A stretch of DNA of 22,351 nucleotides from a virus, in the IMG/VR virus record IMGVR_UViG_3300010354_000742, positions 1 through 22,351 of that record; one strand, given 5' to 3'. Shown in pieces: positions 14,681 through 19,978 of this stretch. The stretch's first letter is position 1. Each line of letters starts with the position of its first letter. Position numbers and translations under genes: made by a program. The notes beneath the pieces were generated by a model. It saw nothing but the letters and a program-made list of their open reading frames with translations, searched no databases and was not told where the DNA came from.

Positions 14681-14720
14681 CCCAACCCCGTTACCCCTGA
14701 CCCTTACCCCTTTTAAAGCA
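14678..14720 (+). repeat. C-rich leader copy 5
   Basis: TAACCCAACCCCGTTACCCC, then TGACCCTTACCCCTTTT and a short purine stretch before ATG at 14721. It includes the stop codon of the GP88-like gene. It is the clearest copy. Confidence 0.8.
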
Positions 14721-14924
14721 ATGAGAAGCCCGATGCGTCCCGGTTCTGATGGTGTGTCAGTACGGCTGGCCGCTTTGCAACGCAAGCCTGATCGTGTAAC
14801 CGTTGTGATCAGCGCTTCGCTGTCTGATCGCCTACGGGATCGTGCCCTAGTTGAGGGCCGGTCTCTCTCCAACCTTTGCGCTTATTTGCTTGAGGTTTCG
14901 ATGGCAGGTGCGCAGCATGGCTGA
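14721..14924 (+). CDS. CopG-like ribbon-helix-helix protein, 67 aa
   Basis: ATG at 14721 after the fifth leader. Residues 25-58 fit a ribbon-helix-helix fold: a beta strand (RVTVVISASLS), helix 1 (DRLRDRALVEGR) and helix 2 (SLSNLCAYLLEVSM). Such dimers bind DNA operators through the strand, and the RSLSNL turn is common in CopG-like proteins of cyanobacteria. It overlaps the next gene by 8 bases, so the two are probably made together. It is a candidate regulator of the rightward set or of the CTTAC-type palindromes. Confidence 0.7.
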   Translation: MRSPMRPGSDGVSVRLAALQRKPDRVTVVISASLSDRLRDRALVEGRSLSNLCAYLLEVSMAGAQHG

Positions 14925-15345
14925 TGATCAGCGCAGCCGTGCCACTGATCAGCAGCTGGCGGAACGTGTGAGCGTGGCTGCCATGCTGCGCTTGCAAGGC
15001 GCCACACCTAGCGCGATCCTGTCCCGGCTGGTGAGCGATTATGGCGTGTCAGTCCGGCAAGCCCGGCGATACCTAGCGCTGGCCAATGAGGAGATAAAGG
15101 AGGATGGCATCCCACCAGCTGCCGACCCCTTTAGCGAAACCGCCACGATGGCTCTCCACCGGATACAGCTTCAAATGATGGAAGCGACCCCGAGTGAACT
15201 GCCCCGATTGATTGGTGCTCTGGCCAAATTGCGGGAGGTCATGGCAAACGGCCCTAGCCTCTCTGATGGTGACCTGATCAACCGCGCGGCGTTTGAGGGC
15301 GGGCTAGCTGCGCTAGGCAGCAGAGAAGGCCCGGAGCTGAGATGA
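14917..15345 (+). CDS. small-terminase-like HTH protein, 142 aa
   Basis: The ATG at 14917 lies within the end of the 67-aa gene. Residues 16-56 form a helix-turn-helix (RLQGATPSAILSRLVSDYGV, then SVRQARRYLALANEEI). A second helical part contains ALHRIQLQMMEATPSELPRL. This layout (HTH, linker, helical oligomerisation part) is like the 109-aa protein at 11946-12275 and like small terminase subunits. It could be a second small-terminase paralog, a DNA-binding partner in packaging, or an unrelated HTH regulator. It is the last gene before a strong terminator. Confidence 0.6.
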   Translation: MADDQRSRATDQQLAERVSVAAMLRLQGATPSAILSRLVSDYGVSVRQARRYLALANEEIKEDGIPPAADPFSETATMALHRIQLQMMEATPSELPRLIGALAKLREVMANGPSLSDGDLINRAAFEGGLAALGSREGPELR

Positions 15346-15368
15346 GATCACCGCCCATAGATTCCACC

Positions 15369-15390
15369 GGCCCCGTAAGGGGCCTTTTCT
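15369..15390 (+). terminator. rho-independent terminator ending rightward gene set
   Basis: GGCCCC-gtaa-GGGGCC followed by TTTTCT: a 6-bp perfect GC stem with a 4-base loop, 23 bases after the stop of the 142-aa gene. Confidence 0.85.
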
Positions 15391-15398
15391 GTGGCCGC

Positions 15399-15416
15399 TA
15401 TGTCACGAGTGACATA
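15399..15416. promoter_or_regulatory. 18-bp palindrome TATGTCAC-GA-GTGACATA
   Basis: Perfect 8-bp arms with a 2-base centre, 8 bases past the terminator T-run and about 130 bases before the 72-aa gene. Position and symmetry suggest an operator or promoter site for that gene. TATG/CATA ends recall the CTATGAC/GTCATAG arms before the 221-aa regulator, but the cores differ. Confidence 0.45.
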
Positions 15417-15547
15417 AGGCGCAGCCGAAACCCCTTGCAACCACTAGGGCGGTGCGGCGCAAAAACAAAAGGCCGGACGTTAACCCTTACGTATGGGCTA
15501 GGTTGGCGGTGCCAAGGGCAGCCTTGGCAGATCACAGAATCAGACCC

Positions 15548-15766
15548 ATGAAAACCCAGACCTGTTACAACCCCTCAGAGTTGGTGTGGCTTGCCATGCT
15601 CACCCTCCAGCACTTGGAGGATGTTGAGGATCTCAGCCGAACCTACGGCGACTTTCTAGATCATCTGCGGGAGTTGCAACAGGATTTGATTAGACCTCGC
15701 CGCCCTGGTGAGTTGTCCTGCACCATCCGCACAAAAACAACCCATAAGCGCTGCACCTGTAGGTGA
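15548..15766 (+). CDS. unrecognised 72-aa protein in a terminator-bracketed cassette
   Basis: ATG at 15548 (MKTQTCYNPSELVWLAMLTL) is preferred; an in-frame ATG at 15452 would add 32 basic residues. The protein has a helical, Leu-rich first half (LQHLEDVEDLSRTYGDFLDH) and a basic C-terminus with two Cys. No family recognised. It stands alone between two near-identical terminators and is preceded by a palindrome, the layout of a phage moron (an independently transcribed extra gene). That reading is inference. Confidence 0.5.
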   Translation: MKTQTCYNPSELVWLAMLTLQHLEDVEDLSRTYGDFLDHLRELQQDLIRPRRPGELSCTIRTKTTHKRCTCR

Positions 15767-15772
15767 TCGGCT

Positions 15773-15796
15773 GGCCCCATAAGGGGCCTTTCTTTT
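15773..15796 (+). terminator. second rho-independent terminator
   Basis: GGCCCC-ataa-GGGGCC followed by TTTCTTTT. It is nearly identical to the hairpin at 15369-15390 and lies 6 bases after the 72-aa gene stop. Confidence 0.85.
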
Positions 15797-15828
15797 GTGC
15801 CCTGAGATGAGAACAATAATCACTCCCC

Positions 15829-15877
15829 CTATCCGCCAGGTCCTATTTGCCAGGCCATTCCCCCTATTCGCCAGGCC
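15829..15877. repeat. three 14-bp direct repeats CTATYYGCCAGGYC
   Basis: CTATCCGCCAGGTC (15829), CTATTTGCCAGGCC (15843) and CTATTCGCCAGGCC (15864) lie in tandem, spaced 14 and 21 bases. They sit in the gene-free convergence zone and look like iterons or protein binding sites. Confidence 0.75.
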
Positions 15878-16003
15878 AAGAGCCACATAGCAGCGTAAGG
15901 GTTAGTGTAGGTGAGGCGGTCGTCGCTACCCGTAAGGCTGCGAGCGGTGTCATCAGGTGATTCTGCTGGTGGCTGAAACCGTACTGGAGGCCGCCAACCC
16001 CAG
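15878..16003. other. gene-free part of the convergence zone
   Basis: Between the two repeat arrays I see no gene on either strand. It contains GTAAGGGTTAGTGTAGG near 15894 and CCGTAAGG near 15930, words related to the recurring GTAAGG motif, but no clear promoter or terminator. Confidence 0.5.
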
Positions 16004-16071
16004 GGTGAATGCGATTTTGCTCCCTTGAATGCGATTTCTAAGGGGTGAATGCCCTAGTGAATGCGATTTTT
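16004..16071. repeat. GTGAATGCGATTT direct repeat array
   Basis: TGAATGCGATTT occurs at 16006, 16026 and 16058, with a truncated copy (GGTGAATGCC) at 16044; the TGAATG words are spaced 20, 20 and 12 bases. Looser relatives are at 16125 (TTGAATGGCGTTTC) and 16415 (ATGAATGCGGTTTC). An exact GGTGAATGCGATT lies inside the nuclease gene at 16615. Confidence 0.7.
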
Positions 16072-16180
16072 AGGGTCCGGTATCCAGCCCAGTGGCGTGC
16101 TTGTGGTGGGTGAGGTGTCCCCCTTGAATGGCGTTTCGGGTTCCGTTGTCGTAGCCCAAGAAGTAAACGCCAGCCAGCAC
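16070..16180 (-). CDS. possible 36-aa peptide
   Basis: A GTG at 16180 opens a short frame (MLAGVYFLGYDNGTRNAIQG, then His-rich) that ends at 16070, next to the repeat array. A TTG at 16186 would begin 2 bases before the stop of the preceding gene. The frame is also open upstream, but only within the 89-aa gene. Its short hydrophobic start may be membrane-associated. Weakly supported. Confidence 0.25.
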   Translation of the reverse strand: MLAGVYFLGYDNGTRNAIQGGHLTHHKHATGLDTGP

Positions 16181-16187
16181 GATCAAC

Positions 16188-16457
16188 TCACAGGCGGCGC
16201 AGGTTAAGGACCAGATCAATGTCCTCTCCCCACGTTTCCTCGCCGTCTTGCCAGAGGACCTCGCAGGTGGGGTCGAACTCGTCGTCGTAATACTCCTGGA
16301 CAAGCGGCTCCAGCACTCCAAGCAGGGCTTCGTTGAACCACAAACCCTGCAGGTTGTGGATGATGGGGTCAGGGCTGTCATTGCGGTGCAGAACGATGGT
16401 GGTGCGCTTGTGAGATGAATGCGGTTTCGGTGGGTTCAACCTGCTAAGCCACGACAC
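16188..16457 (-). CDS. unrecognised acidic 89-aa protein
   Basis: The GTG at 16457 overlaps the end of the nuclease gene by 14 bases and is the best start; a longer frame to 16607 would lie wholly inside the nuclease gene. After a basic N-terminus (MSWLSRLNPPKPHSSHKRTT), residues 45-89 are strongly acidic and aromatic (LGVLEPLVQEYYDDEFDPTC; WQDGEETWGEDIDL). No family recognised. It is the last clear gene of the leftward early unit. Acid-rich proteins beside nuclease genes could be inhibitors, but this is speculation. Confidence 0.55.
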   Translation of the reverse strand: MSWLSRLNPPKPHSSHKRTTIVLHRNDSPDPIIHNLQGLWFNEALLGVLEPLVQEYYDDEFDPTCEVLWQDGEETWGEDIDLVLNLRRL

Positions 16458-17145
16458 GGGGCGCCTCCTGCGGATGAAGTTGCTGATAGCGATGCAGGCG
16501 TTCAAAAAAGTCCTGCTCGCATTGATCAAGCAGTTGGCGATCCAAGTGATAAACATCAGGTTTGCCGATCTGACGGGCGACAACAAGTAAGGCTTGATTG
16601 ACCTCAATTCCGTAGGTGAATGCGATTGCAGCCCTGTAAGCCGCTAGTTGGATGTAGTACCCACCCCGCATCATTTCGGAGTTGGGATCGCGGTATCGCT
16701 GCGAGGTTTTCCAGTCGATCAAGCAAATGTCGGTGGAGTCGTAGGTCCACCCCAAGCAATCGAAGGTGCCACTGAAGCCTGCACCGTGGTAGCAAGGCAG
16801 CTCAACGCCGAGGGCGCTGTGAAAGTTGGTCTCTAACCAGCGCTGCAAGGATCTCCAGTAACCGCCAAACACAAGGTGGTGTTGAGTTGGTAGCCCGTGA
16901 ATCCAATTTTCCGCTTGCGTGTGTAGGTAGGTGCCTCGTGTACGTGCAGCGAGGGAGCGCTCCTGTCCACCTGGGCGATCCAGCCAAGCTTGGAGAGCTT
17001 TTTTAGCGGCATCACTTTTGGTGGCACCGACCACCGTGGTGATGGATGGGAGTCTGCCGAGAGGTGTTTCGTAGCCGGTGCGGTCTTCCCTGCGGGTGAT
17101 GTCGCCACGAGGGGGTGGCATCTGCAGGGAGTAGGTGGGTTTCAT
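16444..17145 (-). CDS. PD-(D/E)XK exonuclease, RecB/Cas4-like, 233 aa
   Basis: The ATG at 17145 overlaps the methyltransferase stop by 4 bases. Visible nuclease motifs are RGTYLHTQAEN (residues 70-80, His75), GFSGTFDCLG with Asp129, LIDWKTS with Asp144 and Lys146, and YYIQLAAYRAA with Gln166 and Tyr170. These are the conserved positions of the RecB-like PD-(D/E)XK fold. In phages such enzymes process DNA ends for recombination or replication, or degrade host DNA. The gene lies with ssDNA-binding and methyltransferase genes, consistent with a DNA-metabolism operon. Confidence 0.82.
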   Translation of the reverse strand: MKPTYSLQMPPPRGDITRREDRTGYETPLGRLPSITTVVGATKSDAAKKALQAWLDRPGGQERSLAARTRGTYLHTQAENWIHGLPTQHHLVFGGYWRSLQRWLETNFHSALGVELPCYHGAGFSGTFDCLGWTYDSTDICLIDWKTSQRYRDPNSEMMRGGYYIQLAAYRAAIAFTYGIEVNQALLVVARQIGKPDVYHLDRQLLDQCEQDFFERLHRYQQLHPQEAPRVVA

Positions 17146-17807
17146 GCGGCACTCCTCGCTTGGAGCAGTTGAAGCACCAAACCGGGTCCCGCGTTATCTG
17201 CAACCGCGTTAAGTAGCAAGGGTGCCCACTGAATGGCCATTGCGTCTGCAATGCCTTGGTAGGTCTTGCTGCGCTCCTTCCAGCGATCCTTGCCAGGGGC
17301 CAGCTTGTTCTGTCCAGATGGTGTCTGGTTATCCCAGCGTCCGTTGGCCGGCTTGGTCAGGATGTTGGTGGGTTGCAGTGCTGGGAGTCCTTGAAGCCAC
17401 AGGCAGGTGCGTTTGGCTTCAGGGTGGCCGAACTGCCACGGTTGAATGATGCAGTCCGGTTTTCGGATACGGGTAGAGATGATTCCCACGGGGTTTTCAA
17501 GAGCGATGTGGGGTATGGGGGCATTAAGGAGCAGCTGAACGAACTCCAGGGCGTCTTCAGTCAGCTGGGGGTCTCGGAGTCCACGAGTTGTCCAGTGCAT
17601 ACCGGACAGGCACAAGTAGGTGCAGGGTGGAAACGCGACCAGTAGGTCCCACTGCAGGTGCAGCAGGTCTCTTACGTCACCTTGGTGGTGAGGTCCTGGG
17701 GTGTCGGTGGGTAGGAGGTCGCAGCTGACGGCATCACAACCAGCAGCAATGAATGCGTCGCGTACTCGTCCGCTGTATTCGCAGGCAACGAGAACTCGTG
17801 GTTTCAT
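17142..17807 (-). CDS. phage DNA cytosine-5 methyltransferase-like protein, 221 aa
   Basis: ATG at 17807, overlapping the 84-aa gene by 4 bases. The N-terminus RVLVACEYSGRVRDAFIAAG is motif I (SAM binding), with CDLLP following. FPPCTYLCLSG near residues 59-69 is motif IV, with Cys62 as the probable nucleophile, and ALENPVGIIS (about 102-111) is the ENV/ENP motif VI. The protein is shorter than bacterial C5 enzymes and has little space for a target-recognition domain, as is usual in this phage class. It probably modifies phage DNA against host restriction. The target site cannot be read from sequence. Confidence 0.8.
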   Translation of the reverse strand: MKPRVLVACEYSGRVRDAFIAAGCDAVSCDLLPTDTPGPHHQGDVRDLLHLQWDLLVAFPPCTYLCLSGMHWTTRGLRDPQLTEDALEFVQLLLNAPIPHIALENPVGIISTRIRKPDCIIQPWQFGHPEAKRTCLWLQGLPALQPTNILTKPANGRWDNQTPSGQNKLAPGKDRWKERSKTYQGIADAMAIQWAPLLLNAVADNAGPGLVLQLLQARSAA

Positions 17808-18058
17808 CGCACACCCTGCACTTGAAGACGTTCACCGTCTGCGGTGATGAGGAGTTCCCTCACCCAGACCCGCTTAGAGCGAAGTTGCCCCTCGCAAGCT
17901 TTGTTGTGGGTGTAGGCAGCATCCACGCAGTTCTGGAAGCCCGCCCAGAGGTGAGCAGCGTTGAGGTCCTTGCACCACTGGTTGGAGGTGGCGTTGGGAT
18001 GGGTAAACCAGAGACCGTCAGCACGCTGGAGGGCGTAACGGGTACGCAGGAGGGACAT
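17804..18058 (-). CDS. unrecognised 84-aa protein
   Basis: ATG at 18058 (MSLLRTRYALQRADGLWFTH). The protein contains three Trp and two Cys, and its middle (WCKDLNAAHLWAGFQNCVDA) is helical. The C-terminal SKRVWVRELLITADGERLQV is beta-like. No family recognised. Its stop overlaps the methyltransferase start, so they are co-translated. A CTTAC-type element lies 28-40 bases upstream. Confidence 0.6.
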   Translation of the reverse strand: MSLLRTRYALQRADGLWFTHPNATSNQWCKDLNAAHLWAGFQNCVDAAYTHNKACEGQLRSKRVWVRELLITADGERLQVQGVR

Positions 18059-18085
18059 CGCTCTCCAAAGGGCAGATGGTTATGC

Positions 18086-18098
18086 GAGTAAGTACGAG
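18086..18098. promoter_or_regulatory. GAGTAAGTAC element before 84-aa gene
   Basis: GAGTAAGTACGAG (GTACTTAC on the coding strand) lies 28 bases upstream of the 84-aa start, inside a 134-base gap after the SSB gene. Only a half-site match to the recurring palindromes. Confidence 0.3.
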
Positions 18099-18192
18099 CC
18101 GTAGGGAGTGAATGGGGGCCACCTAAGCAGCTCCCCATGTCGCCCCAACGCAGGTAGGTGATCAGAGCCTCCTAGAAGGCCCCCTAAGCCCC

Positions 18193-18798
18193 TCAGAACG
18201 GAGACTTGGTGGGATCACCGCCAGTCAGCAGGGCAGAGAGGTTGTAGCCCTCTGCAGCGCACTCCTCCCACGCAGCCTTCACCTGCGCTCCAACCGCACC
18301 CTTCCGTTTTCCAGGCTTGAGCACCACCGTGTAGCGGGTGTCCATGCCGGTGCCGGTGCGGTTCAGCTCGAAATCCCATGCACCAGGATCGTTGGCCACG
18401 TCCTCATCACTGAACAGTGCAGCCAACGTGTCGAGGATCGACACTTGGCTGGCCTGGAACAAACGCACCTTCTCAGTGGCGTAATCCCAAATCCAGAAGG
18501 CCAGCGCCTGCTTCAAGCGGGTGGGCTGTCCCTTCTGGTCGATGAGGGTGACACCCTCATCAGCAGCGCGGTCGTCCAACTCCTTGGCGGTGGGCTCCTC
18601 AGAGAAACGCAACGACTTGGGCTTGCCTTCTGAGGTGCGTCCCCAGATCTCGTAGAAATCCAGGGAGGCGTCACCCACAGGGGAGAACCGCACGGTGTCC
18701 CCATCAGAGAGGGAACCGGGGTTCAGGTAGAGATCACCGCTACCGGAGGTCTTCTTCTCCTTGACGGCGGTGACGAAACGGTCAGAGACGAATGGCAT
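18193..18798 (-). CDS. gp32-like single-stranded DNA-binding protein, 201 aa
   Basis: ATG at 18798. The central part follows phage ssDNA-binding proteins of the gp32-like type. It has LKQALAFWIWDYATEKVRLF (residues 95-114), QASQVSILDTLAALFSDEDV, then GAWDFELNRTGTGMDTRYTV (139-158). This is the OB-fold strand pattern with a hydrophobic W-x-Y segment and R-x-G-x-G-x-D-T-x-Y. The C-terminus ends in SPF, similar to the PF tips with which SSBs contact partners. It coats ssDNA in replication and recombination. A TTGACA promoter overlapping a palindrome lies just upstream. Confidence 0.78.
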   Translation of the reverse strand: MPFVSDRFVTAVKEKKTSGSGDLYLNPGSLSDGDTVRFSPVGDASLDFYEIWGRTSEGKPKSLRFSEEPTAKELDDRAADEGVTLIDQKGQPTRLKQALAFWIWDYATEKVRLFQASQVSILDTLAALFSDEDVANDPGAWDFELNRTGTGMDTRYTVVLKPGKRKGAVGAQVKAAWEECAAEGYNLSALLTGGDPTKSPF

Positions 18799-18822
18799 GA
18801 ATGGAGTGCCGGTGTCGTCTCC

Positions 18823-18850
18823 ACCTTACCCAGATAAGTAAGGGTGTCAA
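18823..18850 (-). promoter_or_regulatory. SSB gene promoter with overlapping operator-like palindrome
   Basis: Leftward, TTGACA (18845-18850), a 16-base spacer and TAAGGT (18823-18828) form a sigma-70-type promoter about 25 bases before the ATG. CCTTAC (18824-18829) and GTAAGG (18838-18843) form perfect 6-bp arms lying over the -10 and spacer, where a repressor would block RNA polymerase. Confidence 0.6.
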
Positions 18851-18869
18851 GGGGTTGAGGTGGTGCGGT

Positions 18870-19100
18870 TCAGCTGCTCTTCACCTCAGACAGCAGGTGG
18901 CTGCGCAACTTGCCAATGTCCATGCCGGAGACCTCACGGGCCAGCACCTCAAACAGCTCAGACCTGTTGATGCCGCTCTTCTCAGCAGCATCAGTCCACA
19001 GCACCCACGCTTCCTCGCTCACAGAGATGGTGCGCTGTGCCTTGAAGCCCCAAGGGGTGTGGCTGGAACGTCCACCCATCGGGCGACTCAGTGCAGGCAT
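18870..19100 (-). CDS. ribbon-helix-helix (CopG/MetJ-type) DNA-binding protein, 76 aa
   Basis: ATG at 19100. After a 20-residue basic arm, AQRTISVSEEAWVLWTDAAE followed by KSGINRSELFEVLAREV gives the strand-helix-turn-helix pattern of ribbon-helix-helix repressors. Fold assignment rests on this pattern only. It lies between the 221-aa regulator and the SSB gene in the same direction. It is a candidate for the protein that binds the CTTAC...GTAAG sites around it, including the one covering its own upstream region. Confidence 0.65.
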   Translation of the reverse strand: MPALSRPMGGRSSHTPWGFKAQRTISVSEEAWVLWTDAAEKSGINRSELFEVLAREVSGMDIGKLRSHLLSEVKSS

Positions 19101-19115
19101 CGTTGATCAGCTATT

Positions 19116-19144
19116 CACTTACATAATACCTACTCAGGTAAGTG
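19116..19144. promoter_or_regulatory. nested palindromes before RHH gene
   Basis: CACTTAC (19116-19122) and GTAAGTG (19138-19144) are perfect 7-bp arms. Nested within is TACCT-actc-AGGTA (19127-19140). On the leftward strand TATTAT, a near-consensus -10, lies between the arms. The element overlaps the 3' end and stop codon of the 221-aa gene. Confidence 0.6.
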
Positions 19145-19795
19145 CTTGCTTACTTCGTGTTGGATCACGTCCCACAGCTCCCCCTCAGGCACCTCCAGCT
19201 CCTTCGCTATCGCTGGTAGTGACTCCACAATCACCTCCCCATGCACCGTGTTGCCGGTGAGGAGTCCCTCGAATGCAGGTGCCAAGCCATTCAGCCTCGC
19301 CTTGTCCTCCACCACATAATCCACACCCCGCTTCGCCAGCTCGATCCGCAGCCACCTCCCAAACTCCTTGTTCACCTCCACCTCACACTCCTGAGGGATC
19401 TCCTGCACATCGGGCAGCCCCAAGTCCAGCTCCCCCACAAACGCCAGGAACAGCTCCGCCGGTCCCAACACCTCACCACTGGAGGTGCGCATCGGTTGCT
19501 TCTCCTCCACCAGCTTCCCCAACCCAACGGGGTAGCTGCGCTCAGCTAACGCCACGTTCAGCCTCCCCAGCGCCAGCAACACCTTGGGGGCAGGATCCCT
19601 GAGAGTGCCGGTGGCAAAGCCGCTGATCTGGGATGAATGGATCACCTTGTCCCCCAGCACCGCTTCTGACAGCTTCAGCAGGCCAGGCTGGCTCCACTGA
19701 CGGGACCACGGCTTAAACAGCTTCCGAAACTGCTCGCGTCCCTCAACCGTTTGGCTGGTGATAGGGCCTGGGGGAAATTGGCTGGGCTTACCCAT
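19130..19795 (-). CDS. putative DNA-binding regulator, 221 aa
   Basis: ATG at 19795. Residues 37-80 look like a helix-turn-helix domain: LLKLSEAVLGDKVIHSSQIS, then GFATGTLRDPAPKVLLALGR. This SSQI...F..G.LRDPAPK pattern seems familiar from cyanobacterial and cyanophage hypothetical proteins. The C-terminal part (VNKEFGRWLRIELAKRGVDY; IAKELEVPEGELWDVIQHEV) may be a second helical domain. No protease or recA-cleavage site of a LexA-like repressor is evident. A TTGACA promoter overlapped by a palindrome lies directly upstream, which fits autoregulation. Function is inferred from these features only. Confidence 0.55.
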   Translation of the reverse strand: MGKPSQFPPGPITSQTVEGREQFRKLFKPWSRQWSQPGLLKLSEAVLGDKVIHSSQISGFATGTLRDPAPKVLLALGRLNVALAERSYPVGLGKLVEEKQPMRTSSGEVLGPAELFLAFVGELDLGLPDVQEIPQECEVEVNKEFGRWLRIELAKRGVDYVVEDKARLNGLAPAFEGLLTGNTVHGEVIVESLPAIAKELEVPEGELWDVIQHEVSKHLPE

Positions 19796-19800
19796 GTGCT

Positions 19801-19851
19801 CTATGACACGTAAGTAAGTACGTCATAGGTACGGGTGGGGGCGCCTGTCAA
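19801..19851 (-). promoter_or_regulatory. promoter and palindromic operator of the 221-aa regulator
   Basis: Leftward, TTGACA (19846-19851), an 18-base spacer and TATGAC (19822-19827). The -10 lies inside an inverted repeat with perfect 7-bp arms CTATGAC (19801-19807) and GTCATAG (19822-19828); the centre contains GTAAGTAAGTAC. The palindrome ends 5 bases from the start codon, so binding would block both promoter and leader. Confidence 0.65.
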
Positions 19852-19978
19852 CTGCGTGAGACTCATGCGACCCATCAACTTCGGTTGAAGGGTTTTTATA
19901 GGGGGTGGGGGTGGGGGGATTTTTGTTTGTTTATACAGCACCTCCCTTCCCCCACAGTCGATCTCAGCGAAATTGGCC
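19852..19978. other. gene-free stretch with small hairpin and G-runs
   Basis: TCAAC-TTCG-GTTGA (19875-19888), a 5-bp stem with a stable UUCG loop, is followed by TTTTTAT, possibly a weak rightward terminator. Three G-runs follow at 19901-19918. No gene is supported; the 68-codon leftward frame at 19896-20102 is made largely of the TGTTGG repeats. Confidence 0.5.

Noticed and set aside
15342-15551. 69-codon rightward frame after the 142-aa gene
   Set aside because: The ATG overlaps the previous stop, but the frame runs through the terminator and the palindrome and has no protein-like features.
15656-15886. 76-codon leftward frame across the second terminator
   Set aside because: It crosses a strong terminator and reads through the CTATYYGCCAGG repeats (LANR words); no sign of a real protein.
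15829-16071. CRISPR array
   Set aside because: The repeats are 12-14 bases with spacers of 0-8 bases, far from CRISPR repeat-spacer dimensions, and no cas gene is present.
16444-17145. Cas4 as part of a CRISPR system
   Set aside because: The PD-(D/E)XK motifs fit, but there are no Fe-S cluster cysteines of Cas4 and no other cas genes; a phage exonuclease is the simpler reading.
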